Positions 31,618 to 37,128 of a DNA stretch of 38,765 nt are shown piece by piece. The notes under the pieces are model-generated. The model ran no database searches. It was not told the origin of the DNA and was given only the letters and a program-made list of their open reading frames with translations. The DNA is from XYB1-FULL-44-23 sp964502885 (GTDB lineage: Bacteria > Patescibacteriota > Microgenomatia > CAZETR01 > Amesbacteraceae): contig CAZCXU010000011.1 in NCBI GenBank assembly GCA_964502885.1, positions 1 through 38,765 on the forward strand, read 5' to 3'. Each line of letters starts with the position of its first letter. Within the stretch, counting starts at the first letter, position 1. The position numbers and the translations under genes are program-made.

Positions 31618-32493
31618 TTACAGTTCGACAGTGCGAGTTTGAGTTGATTCAGCGGTGATGTGGAGATGTTCCAGGTATTTTTGAGTGCTGCTGAGACGTT
31701 TGTGGCCGACGTGTTTGTAAATGGTTTCCGGAAGGACACCGTTTTTCAGTTGGTGGGCAATGAATGTGTGGCGCAGATCATTTACTTTGACATCTTTGAG
31801 CCCGGCTTTTCTGAAGTAGCGATCGATGGAGGTGCGGATATTTCTGATAAGCAGGGGGCGGCCGGTCTTGGTCACAAAAAGGTGGTCGTCTTTGACTTGG
31901 GGGCGCAGACTCATGTAGTTTTGGACAGCGGCTGAAGCGGCCTTGTTGAGAGAAATGTTGCGGGCTGGATTGTTTTCCAGGCTTTTGATAAACAGTTCGT
32001 TCTTTTTGACATCATCAACACGGAGATTGGCAAGCTCGGAAATGCGCATGCCGGTTTGGAGCAGTAGTTCTACTATAGCGCTAATTCTGATGTCCAGGCG
32101 TACGGCATCTCTGAGATTTCTATATTCTTCGGGAGCGAGAATGCGAGGGGGTTTGATGTCGTATTTTGGATGAATGAGGAGAGTGGCGGGGTTTTGGTTC
32201 AGATAGCCTTCTTTTTGCAGGTAGCGGAAAAAAGTTTTTAGGGAGTTGATTTTGCGGCTAATACTTTTGGGGGTGTAGTTTTTGGAAAAGAGGTGGTCTA
32301 TGTATTCCTGAAGGTGTTGACTTTGGGTGGTGGTAGCCTGGGTGATGCGACGCTCAACCATGTAGTCTTTGAGCTGAGAGAGGTCCGACCCATATGCGAT
32401 ACGGGTGGCAGTAGAGCGGTTTTGACTCTCCAAGTGTTTTAGAAATTTCTCCAGGGCAAGTTCAAAGCTGACTGGTTGGGGTAGATCTTCCAT
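31618..32493 (-). CDS. Tyrosine recombinase (XerC/XerD-like)
   Basis: A 291-residue recombinase with an N-terminal SAM-like core-binding domain (residues 7-93) and a C-terminal catalytic domain. Arg150 (TGMRISEL), Arg241, His264 (VGHKRLSSTQ) and nucleophile Tyr273 are present. The first histidine of the HxLRH box is Asn238 (VNDLRHT). Size and the position next to ftsB suit the chromosome-dimer resolvase of the cell. An integrase role is also possible because a tRNA-Ile and a partial copy of its 3' end lie directly beyond it. It is divergent from ftsB with a 17-bp palindrome between them. Confidence 0.88.
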   Translation of the reverse strand: MEDLPQPVSFELALEKFLKHLESQNRSTATRIAYGSDLSQLKDYMVERRITQATTTQSQHLQEYIDHLFSKNYTPKSISRKINSLKTFFRYLQKEGYLNQNPATLLIHPKYDIKPPRILAPEEYRNLRDAVRLDIRISAIVELLLQTGMRISELANLRVDDVKKNELFIKSLENNPARNISLNKAASAAVQNYMSLRPQVKDDHLFVTKTGRPLLIRNIRTSIDRYFRKAGLKDVKVNDLRHTFIAHQLKNGVLPETIYKHVGHKRLSSTQKYLEHLHITAESTQTRTVEL

Positions 32494-32519
32494 ACTACAG
32501 GATGTGTTGTATCGCAGGA

Positions 32520-32536
32520 ATTCTACAATGTAGAAT
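32520..32536. promoter_or_regulatory. Palindrome between xer and ftsB
   Basis: ATTCTAC, AAT, GTAGAAT is a perfect 7-3-7 inverted repeat. Its right arm contains TAGAAT (32531-32536), a possible -10 box 13 nt from the ftsB start, so a bound regulator could block that promoter. No regulator is known. Confidence 0.45.
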
Positions 32537-32549
32537 AGGTAATTGCAAT

Positions 32550-32894
32550 ATGCGAGCTCAAATTGGCAGTAAAATAATTACGGTAATAGCTTTGTTTCTG
32601 CTTTTGAGGATGTTGTCGGGAGCCTGGAAACTGTACAGCGCCGGCGGGCGACTTCAGGAGGCTAAAGCTGAACTATTACATGTGGAGAAAGAGAATGCGG
32701 AGCTGAAAATCCGTCTTGAAGAGGTGAAAACACCAGAGTTTATGGAGAGGGAGGCTCGGGAGAAATTGGGATATGGTAAGGAGGGGGAGGTGGTAGTGGT
32801 GGTGCCTGAGGAGGAGATAAAGAAGCTGCAGAAAGAGGCAGAGGTAGAAAGTTCTGAACCTAATTGGAGGCTGTGGTGGAATCTGTATTTTTAG
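32550..32894 (+). CDS. Septum formation initiator FtsB/DivIC-like
   Basis: A 114-residue single-pass protein of the cell division complex. A short N-terminal cytoplasmic end and a membrane segment (about 9-21) lead into a heptad-type coiled coil (33-58, LQEAKAELLHVEKENAELKIRL) and the family motif FMEREAREKLGYGKEGEVVVVVPEE. An upstream ATG-like start at 32502 would prefix cysteine-rich residues that do not belong to the family and would run through the palindrome, so 32550 is preferred. The stop codon is directly followed by the 3' end of a tRNA on the other strand. Confidence 0.88.
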   Translation: MRAQIGSKIITVIALFLLLRMLSGAWKLYSAGGRLQEAKAELLHVEKENAELKIRLEEVKTPEFMEREAREKLGYGKEGEVVVVVPEEEIKKLQKEAEVESSEPNWRLWWNLYF

Positions 32895-32967
32895 TGCTAA
32901 GGGCCGGAATCGAACCGGCGACCCGTCGCTTATGAAACGACTGCTCTAACCCCTGAGCTACCTTAGC
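32895..32967 (-). tRNA. tRNA-Met (anticodon CAU), elongator type
   Basis: On the minus strand: acceptor GCTAAGG/CCTTAGC with discriminator A, D-arm GCTC/GAGC with a GG-containing loop, anticodon stem GTCGT/GCGAC with loop TTCATAA, variable loop, and T-arm GCCGG TTCGATT CCGGC. It pairs at position 1-72 and lacks three G-C pairs in the anticodon stem, so it is not an initiator. A CAU tRNA could also be an AUA reader, but a UAU isoleucine tRNA exists 1.3 kb away. CCA is not encoded. Its 3' end abuts the ftsB stop codon. Confidence 0.88.
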
Positions 32968-33047
32968 AAAGTCATCCGAAGCTAATTTTAGCAGATATGA
33001 GTTTTTTGGTGTCATGGTGAGGGTTGGTCAAACTATATGTCCTATAG

Positions 33048-33053
33048 TATAAT
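33048..33053 (+). promoter_or_regulatory. TATAAT promoter element
   Basis: A perfect TATAAT with TTGGTC 18 nt upstream (33024-33029). It ends 7 nt before an ATG at 33061 that opens two tiny overlapping ORFs. Confidence 0.5.
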
Positions 33054-33060
33054 TTAGGAG

Positions 33061-33280
33061 ATGGAAAGTGAAACGGAGAAACAAACTATGGTATGGTCTG
33101 TTCCAAATGCTGCATGTGGTTTTTGGGGACATGGGCTCATGATTTGGCTTTCGGGTTGCAGGAAAATCTGTATGGGCGACCGAACATGTAATGGATAATG
33201 CGGCGACGATGGTGGCATTGGGATTAAGTATGGCGACGGGATTGATTAGTGAGAGGCGGAGGGGGAATCGTACAGGTTGA
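33061..33280 (+). pseudogene. Two overlapping tiny ORFs, possibly a frameshifted gene
   Basis: A 45-codon ORF (33061-33198) begins with MESETEKQTMVW and is rich in Cys, Gly and Trp. A 29-codon ORF (33191-33280) starts inside its end in another frame and has a hydrophobic stretch (ATMVALGLSMATGLI). A good promoter precedes them. Either this is a translationally coupled pair of small peptides, or a single gene of about 70 codons broken by a frameshift or sequencing error. I recognise neither product. Confidence 0.35.
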
Positions 33281-33315
33281 GACTAGAAATTTCCGCTGTC
33301 AAGCCGAGGATATAT

Positions 33316-33633
33316 TTAGAACTTGCATACCTCTATGCAGGCATGGACGCAGGGGCCTTTACTTTCTGTTTGGTGTCTGCATTGTGAAGCGCAGCTGTCA
33401 AAGCTGCCGTTGAGCTGTCGACAAACTGATTCGGGGCTGAACGAGTTATTATCTCTGATAAAAGCCCATTCACATTCTCTGAAGTCAGACAACCACTTGC
33501 CGCCATTGGATGTGCAGACCTGGTTTATGGCTGGTTCGAAATTTTTGCGAATCTCTGGAAAGAGACGATAAAGAGATGGAAGGAAATATATGAATAAGCC
33601 TCCCAGTATAAAACCTATAAGAACTTTCCCCAC
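33316..33633 (-). CDS. Membrane-anchored cysteine-rich surface protein
   Basis: A 105-residue protein with an N-terminal membrane segment (2-20) and a domain with eight cysteines: one in QVCTSNGGKWL, then ECEW, SVCRQLNGSF, SCASQC and PCVHACIEVCKF. The GGxW and NGSFxxCxSxCRH layout recalls small secreted cysteine-rich proteins found repeatedly in CPR genomes. It is probably disulfide-bonded outside the cell. The start is a GTG; TATCAT with a preceding TGG lies 6 nt upstream on the minus strand, an extended -10 with no leader. It differs in spacing from the eight-cysteine protein at 9627. Confidence 0.7.
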   Translation of the reverse strand: MGKVLIGFILGGLFIYFLPSLYRLFPEIRKNFEPAINQVCTSNGGKWLSDFRECEWAFIRDNNSFSPESVCRQLNGSFDSCASQCRHQTESKGPCVHACIEVCKF

Positions 33634-33695
33634 TATTGAATGATACCACTTGTTTGCGGTTGGAATGATATTTACAATGGGGGATTTTTAAAAAA

Positions 33696-33941
33696 TCAAA
33701 TTGAGAGCCTGAGAATTTCGATTTTCTTTTTTCTTGACCAACTTTTTATTTGAGCTTCACGTTTCAGGGCAGATGATTTGTTGGATAGCTTTTCTGTATA
33801 TAGGATTTTGATTGGTGGGTGGGAGCGAGTGTAAGCTCCACCCTTGCCATTTTTATGATCGAGAAAACGTTGCTGCGGATTATTTGAGCATCCAGTATAA
33901 AAACTTCCATCAGAACAAAGCAGAAGATAGACAAAATACAT
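33696..33941 (-). CDS. Solo GIY-YIG nuclease-like protein (copy B)
   Basis: An 81-residue GIY-YIG protein (from the ATG at 33941) of the UPF0213/YhbQ type: YFVYLLLCSDGSFYTGCSNNPQQRFLDHKNGKGGAYTRSH carries the two signature strands and the catalytic Tyr and Arg, and LKREAQIKSWSRKKK ends the domain with the conserved Glu. CATAAT on the minus strand (33953-33948) lies 6 nt before this ATG; an alternative ATG at 33956 adds five residues. Upstream of it lies a dense patch of palindromic repeats. Confidence 0.82.
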   Translation of the reverse strand: MYFVYLLLCSDGSFYTGCSNNPQQRFLDHKNGKGGAYTRSHPPIKILYTEKLSNKSSALKREAQIKSWSRKKKIEILRLSI

Positions 33942-33956
33942 GAGAATATTATGCAC

Positions 33957-34164
33957 TTCGAACTCCGCTCAGGGCCAAATAAATTCCCTACGGCTTGGTG
34001 ACCTTTGGTTTTTATATTCTTGCTCTTCGGCTCGCTACGTTCGCTCAGGACTGCGTCACTTCGCTCAAGTGTTGTGGTTCGGCAAGCTTCCTTCGATAAA
34101 CTCAGGACTTCGCACCACTGCGTCGCTTCGCTCCTGCCCTTCGACTCGCTCCACTTGCTCAGGG
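33957..34164. repeat. Cluster of degenerate CTTCGxCTxxGCTCAGG repeats
   Basis: Several imperfect copies of the same motif as the tandem array at 36698: CTTCGAACTCCGCTCAGGGCC at the left edge, TTCGGCTCGCTACGTTCGCTCAGGAC near 34035, CTTCGATAAACTCAGGACTTCG near 34092 and CCTTCGACTCGCTCCACTTGCTCAGG at the right. The motif GCTCAGGGCCAAATA occurs at both ends. Open frames through this patch give repetitive, arginine- and leucine-rich translations and are not genes. Confidence 0.65.
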
Positions 34165-34207
34165 CCAAATACAAAAATCCGCTTAATCAGCGGATTTTTG
34201 TATTTGG
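34165..34207. terminator. 19-bp perfect inverted repeat
   Basis: A perfect 19-bp stem (34165-34183 with 34189-34207) and a 5-nt TAATC loop. The stem includes an AAAAATCCGC/GCGGATTTTT core, so it can act as a terminator in both directions. It separates GIY-YIG copy C from the repeat patch. The perfect match also fits a small non-autonomous mobile repeat. Confidence 0.75.
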
Positions 34208-34245
34208 TTGCGGGGACTCCAAGAAATCAGCGGGGGGTATTAAGC

Positions 34246-34521
34246 TCACTTTATTCGCTCCACCCCCATCGATTTTAGATATTTGGATAGTTGTTTACGG
34301 ATAACACGACGGCCCATACTGGTTTTTAGGTATTTTTCTCTGGCTTCGGCGTCTTGTTTTAATAAATAGGCTTCGTAGTAAATCAGTTTGAATGGACAGC
34401 GAGGAGCTGTGGAGAAGTTTTTTCCAGAGTTGTGTTCTTGAAGTCGACGTTTCAAATCTGAAGTAGTACCAGTATAGAAATTTAAGTCTTTTTCGGATTG
34501 AAGAATATAAAGATAGTGCAC
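34246..34521 (-). CDS. Solo GIY-YIG nuclease-like protein (copy C)
   Basis: A 91-residue stand-alone GIY-YIG protein: YLYILQSEKDLNFYTGTTSDLKRRLQEHNSG, then LIYYEAYL and AREKYLKTSMGRRVIRKQL. It is closest to copy A at 31004. The start is GTG at 34521, supported by TAGAAT on the minus strand (34534-34529) 7 nt upstream. It is enclosed by strong palindromes on both sides (34165-34207 and 34541-34649). Confidence 0.82.
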   Translation of the reverse strand: MHYLYILQSEKDLNFYTGTTSDLKRRLQEHNSGKNFSTAPRCPFKLIYYEAYLLKQDAEAREKYLKTSMGRRVIRKQLSKYLKSMGVERIK

Positions 34522-34540
34522 TAAGAAAATTCTAGTATGT

Positions 34541-34579
34541 TGGGGGCATTATGTCTCGCTTCGCGATACATCGCCCCCA
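34541..34579. repeat. Long imperfect palindrome
   Basis: TGGGGGC (34541-34547) pairs with GCCCCCA (34573-34579), and inside ATGTCTCGC pairs with GCGATACAT around a TTC loop with one mismatch. It lies between GIY-YIG copy C and the tRNA. Confidence 0.6.
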
Positions 34580-34580
34580 T

Positions 34581-34649
34581 GAGGCTGGAGCAAAAAGAGC
34601 ACAAAAAAAGTCCCGATAAAATCGGGACCTCTTTTTGCTTAATAGCCTC
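34581..34649. terminator. Nested three-part hairpin, bidirectional terminator
   Basis: GAGGCT (34581-34586) pairs with AGCCTC (34644-34649), AGCAAAAAGAG (34589-34599) with CTCTTTTTGCT (34629-34639), and GTCCCGAT (34610-34617) with ATCGGGAC (34621-34628) around AAA. The inner 8-bp stem has a T tract on its + side and a run of A before it, so it should terminate transcription from both directions. It begins 3 nt from the 3' end of the tRNA on the minus strand and probably ends that transcript. Confidence 0.75.
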
Positions 34650-34651
34650 AG

Positions 34652-34721
34652 TTGCGGGGCCGGGAGTCGCGCCCGGTCTGGAAGATTATGAGCCTTCCGT
34701 GCAGCTCTACACTACCCCGCA
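34652..34721 (-). tRNA. Atypical tRNA with CAU anticodon
   Basis: On the minus strand a 70-nt cloverleaf: acceptor TGCGGGG/CCCCGCA with discriminator A, anticodon stem GAAGG/TCTTC with loop CTCATAA (anticodon CAU), and T-stem CCGGG/CCCGG. Two parts are odd. The D-arm is GTGT/GCAC with a loop of only 6 nt lacking the G18-G19 pair, and the T-loop is CGCGACT in place of TTCRANY. The 1-72 pair is a weak T-A, as could suit an initiator, but the three G-C pairs of an initiator anticodon stem are absent. It may be an initiator, a second methionine tRNA or a diverged copy. Confidence 0.65.
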
Positions 34722-34787
34722 TATTTTGAAAGAACTCCTGTATTTTACCAGCCATGGGCAAACAAGGCCAGCGGAGATGTGAACAGG

Positions 34788-34796
34788 TTATCCACA
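34788..34796 (+). promoter_or_regulatory. Isolated perfect DnaA box
   Basis: TTATCCACA matches the DnaA consensus exactly and is followed by an AT-rich stretch (34820-34870). I see no second box nearby, no dnaA or dnaN and no change in strand G-richness, so it is not argued to be an origin. The interval 34722-34880 contains nothing else that I can identify. Confidence 0.35.
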
Positions 34797-34880
34797 GAGT
34801 TGTTTGGGTCTATAAACAGGCGTTATTTTATTTACTATCCTGTAGTAGTCATAATTAAGAAAGTTTTGTAGAATATGGGT

Positions 34881-35480
34881 ATGGTGAGTATCGAAAGGTG
34901 GAAAGAGGTGGAAGTAGTGTATAAAAAGGACGTGTTGGTTGATTGGTTCCTAAATGGTGCTTTTGATCTAACTTTTAAAGCAATTGAAAAACTGCCATTA
35001 ATTCCCCGGTTGGTATGGAAGGCTAGAGTGGCATCAGATGGAAACGAGTGGACTCCAAGTTTGAAGGAGGTGTGGGCTTGTGCAGGAGCAGATATGGAAG
35101 CATTACGGCAACGGGCGATAGAGAAAAGAGTGGAAATGAATGCGGGGAAGACGGTTTTTCCTTATGGGATGACGGATGCTATGACGGAAGTGGCGTTGAT
35201 GCTTCCGGAAATTGTGCGTGATTTAGGGATTAATATTGTTGATAATTCGCGTGAGAATTTTGTGTGGGGATGGGGAGCGGTTTTTAATTGTCTTACAGCT
35301 TTGAGGTCTATGTTGCCAAGAAATCGTTATGGGCGAAATGCAATAACGGTGCAAAATAGAAGTGAGAAGGAATTGGGGTTGGCGATAAACACTTTGGCGG
35401 AAGTGGCGAGACGTGTTGGGGTGGAGCTGCCTATGATTCCTGCTGATTTGGCTACGAAGTTTACTCGAGAAGGGAAGTAG
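34881..35480 (+). CDS. Protein of unknown function
   Basis: A 199-residue soluble protein with no membrane segment and no motif that I recognise. It is helical and rich in Ala, Glu and Arg, with scattered Trp. TAGAAT at 34869-34874 touches an earlier ATG at 34875 but lies 6 nt before the in-frame ATG at 34881, the usual distance here, so I choose 34881. Its last 20 nt overlap the convergent ZIP transporter gene. Confidence 0.65.
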   Translation: MVSIERWKEVEVVYKKDVLVDWFLNGAFDLTFKAIEKLPLIPRLVWKARVASDGNEWTPSLKEVWACAGADMEALRQRAIEKRVEMNAGKTVFPYGMTDAMTEVALMLPEIVRDLGINIVDNSRENFVWGWGAVFNCLTALRSMLPRNRYGRNAITVQNRSEKELGLAINTLAEVARRVGVELPMIPADLATKFTREGK

Positions 35481-36198
35481 CGTACATGATGGCTATGCCA
35501 AGAGTAAAAATTCCGAACGAGATGAGAGATTTTTTCAGGCTGGATTCCTTGCGGATTTCAGGCATGAGGTCTGAGGCAGAAATATAAAGGAAACCGCCGG
35601 CTGCAAATGGAATCAGATATGTCAGAGCTGATTCCGCTACGCTGGAAAGGGCGAATCCGGCAAATACGCCTAAAAGAGATGTCATGGCAACGACAAAGTT
35701 GAGAAGAAGAGCTTTGGTGCGGGAATATCCGGCGTAAAGCAAGACACCGAAATCGCCGATTTCCTGGGGAATTTCGTGCAGGGCTACTGCTATGGAAGAA
35801 ATGAAGCCGAGTGTCGGATTGCTGATGAAAGCGGCGGCAATAATGAGCCCATCAATGAAGTTGTGGATGGAGTCTCCAACTAGATTCATGACACCAAATG
35901 AGTGGGTGTCACAATGACCATGATGACAGTGACGCCAATGGAAGATTTTTTCCATGAGGAAGAAAAAAACAAAAGAGAATAGAACTGTGGGAAATAGTTG
36001 GCTGGGCTCTAGGTGTTCGGCGGCTTCGGGCAGGAGGTGCAGGAAGGCTCCACCCATGAGAGTACCGGCGGAAAGGGAGACTAAGAAGAGGAGAATGCTT
36101 TTCAGGCGACGTTCGTTGATGGAAAGAGTGAAAATACCTACCAAAGATCCACTGCTGATTAAGAATGAAGTGAACAGTGCCTGATAAAAAATGTCCAT
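35461..36198 (-). CDS. ZIP-family metal transporter
   Basis: A 245-residue membrane protein with about eight hydrophobic segments that imports zinc or a similar divalent metal. Family features are GGAFLHLLPEA in an early segment, a histidine-rich cytoplasmic loop (HWRHCHHGHCDTH), and the metal-site helices DSIHNFIDGL and ALHEIPQEIGDFG. I start at the ATG at 36198 because it overlaps the stop of the upstream Fur-family gene as TAATG; an ATG 18 nt further up is inside that gene. The pair forms a compact metal-regulated operon. Confidence 0.92.
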   Translation of the reverse strand: MDIFYQALFTSFLISSGSLVGIFTLSINERRLKSILLFLVSLSAGTLMGGAFLHLLPEAAEHLEPSQLFPTVLFSFVFFFLMEKIFHWRHCHHGHCDTHSFGVMNLVGDSIHNFIDGLIIAAAFISNPTLGFISSIAVALHEIPQEIGDFGVLLYAGYSRTKALLLNFVVAMTSLLGVFAGFALSSVAESALTYLIPFAAGGFLYISASDLMPEIRKESSLKKSLISFGIFTLGIAIMYATSLLE

Positions 36199-36560
36199 TA
36201 GTGGCAATTTTGGCAAAGGCCAAAGAACTCTAAATAATGATCCTGTATAAGAAAGCGGTTTCGGGAGGCAACCTGCTGGGCTGACGGCACGAGTTCCAGG
36301 GGGAGGGAAATATCAGAAACCTGATCGCATTTGGTGCAGACGAGGTGATGATGGTGGGTGCGGTTGGCTGGTTCGTAGCGAACTTTTCGGTCGGTGAAGC
36401 GGGTGGCCTGAACCAAGCGGTGCTGAATCAGCGAGTTTAATTGGCGATATATGGTGGTTTTGTTTGCCGGGACTTTTTCTAATATCTCTGAGACAGAGAG
36501 GGGTGCTTGGGACGAATTGAGCAAGGTAAGAATATGTTTGTGGAAAGTGGTTTGGCGCAT
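36198..36560 (-). CDS. Fur-family metalloregulator, probably Zur
   Basis: A 120-residue repressor with an N-terminal winged helix (about 1-62; ANKTTIYRQLNSL is the recognition region) and a C-terminal metal domain with HHHH (69-72), the CTKC pair (C75, C78) and a terminal CQNC (C116, C119) that make the structural zinc site. Translational coupling to a ZIP transporter makes zinc sensing the best guess. It is likely to repress its own operon through the inverted repeat in its promoter at 36578-36592. Confidence 0.9.
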   Translation of the reverse strand: MRQTTFHKHILTLLNSSQAPLSVSEILEKVPANKTTIYRQLNSLIQHRLVQATRFTDRKVRYEPANRTHHHHLVCTKCDQVSDISLPLELVPSAQQVASRNRFLIQDHYLEFFGLCQNCH

Positions 36561-36570
36561 AATTGAACCT

Positions 36571-36600
36571 ATCTTAATGCAACTTGGTTGCAGTAGTCAA
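36571..36600 (-). promoter_or_regulatory. zur-zip promoter with embedded operator
   Basis: On the minus strand TTGACT (36600-36595), an 18-nt spacer and TAAGAT (36576-36571) end 10 nt before the ATG at 36560. The spacer holds TGCAAC-CAA-GTTGCA, a perfect 6-3-6 inverted repeat (36592-36578), placed where a bound repressor would block polymerase. It is the natural candidate for the Fur-family binding site. Confidence 0.7.
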
Positions 36601-36697
36601 GAGGAAAACAGTTTTAAATTTGAAAAAGCAATTCCTATGGGGTATAGTTATGATTAGTTTACAAACCCTTTGATCCGGAAGGTTGGAACCGGATCGT

Positions 36698-36795
36698 CCT
36701 TCGACTGCGCTCAGGACAAGTTCCTTCGACTGCGCTCAGGACAAGTTCCTTCGACTGCGCTCAGGACAAGTTCCTTCGACTACGCTCAGGACAAG
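36698..36795. repeat. Tandem 25-bp palindromic repeats
   Basis: Four consecutive units start at 36698, 36723, 36748 and 36773 with the form CCTTCGACTGCGCTCAGGACAAG plus a TT linker; the fourth has TACGC for TGCGC. GTCCT and AGGAC, with GA/TC inside, form an imperfect hairpin in each. More units continue after the N gap (36913-36950). The ORFs that cross this array are translation artefacts of the repeat. Confidence 0.85.
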
Positions 36796-36812
36796 GGGCG
36801 CAAAAGTATGCG

Positions 36813-36912
36813 NNNNNNNNNNNNNNNNNNNNNNNNNNNNNNNNNNNNNNNNNNNNNNNNNNNNNNNNNNNNNNNNNNNNNNNNNNNNNNNNNNNNNNNN
36901 NNNNNNNNNNNN
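36813..36912. other. Assembly gap (100 N)
   Basis: Exactly 100 N within the repeat array, the usual placeholder for a gap of unknown length. The 42 bases before the gap (36771-36812) are identical to 36926-36967 after it, so the two contig ends may overlap and the real number of repeat units is uncertain. Confidence 0.9.
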
Positions 36913-36963
36913 CGCTCAGGACAAGTTCCTTCGACTACGCTCAGGACAAGGGGCGCAAAAGTA

Positions 36964-37046
36964 TGCGACGGAGGCGAAACCGTAAAAATGTCGCAACGAG
37001 TGTCGGAATATCGGAGCTCGCGAAAATCCTCATAAATATCAGAGGA
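36964..37046 (+). ncRNA. Candidate structured leader or small RNA
   Basis: TGCGAC (36964-36969) pairs with GTCGCA (36990-36995) enclosing GG/CC around AGGCGAAA, CGAG (36997-37000) pairs with CTCG (37017-37020), and TCCTC (37027-37031) pairs with GAGGA (37042-37046). The series runs straight into an intrinsic terminator at 37055-37088. No ORF or clear promoter is found in it. It could be an independent small RNA or an attenuator for the downstream genes. It matches no RNA family that I recognise. Confidence 0.35.
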
Positions 37047-37054
37047 AGTTTTGT

Positions 37055-37088
37055 AATCTCCAGATGTAAAGACACTGGAGATTTTTTT
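37055..37088 (+). terminator. Intrinsic terminator
   Basis: AATCTCCAG (37055-37063) pairs perfectly with CTGGAGATT (37075-37083) across an 11-nt loop and is followed by five more T. It lies about 40 nt before the GNAT-like gene, so it either ends an upstream small RNA or attenuates the downstream genes. Confidence 0.8.
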
Positions 37089-37128
37089 ATGGTAAACCAA
37101 GAAAATAACATATTCAGTGTGAGGGGAA

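Noticed and set aside
31383..32493. Complete integrated mobile element at the tRNA-Ile
   Set aside because: The duplicated tRNA end is only about 100 nt from the tRNA and the recombinase is on the other side with core genes around it, so no cargo is enclosed. It is reported as a remnant at most.
33940..34304. ORFs through the palindrome patch (frames starting at 33940 and 34005)
   Set aside because: Their translations (SLRSLRTASLRS and similar) simply read the CTTCGxCTxxGCTCAGG repeats; there is no protein family signal and real genes flank them on the other strand.
34722..34880. Replication origin
   Set aside because: Only one DnaA box is present, no dnaA/dnaN genes are nearby and the strand composition does not switch.
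36671..36705. T-box-like antiterminator before the GNAT-trpS genes
   Set aside because: AAGGTTGGAACCGG followed by CGTCCTT resembles the T-box bulge and trpS is downstream, but there is no room for a stem I with a Trp specifier after the nearest promoter, the 3' half belongs to the repeat unit, and another gene lies in between.
36670..37035. ORFs through the tandem repeat and N gap
   Set aside because: Repetitive translations such as SFDCAQDKFLRLRSGQ are a known artefact of this type of repeat, and the frames run through undetermined bases.
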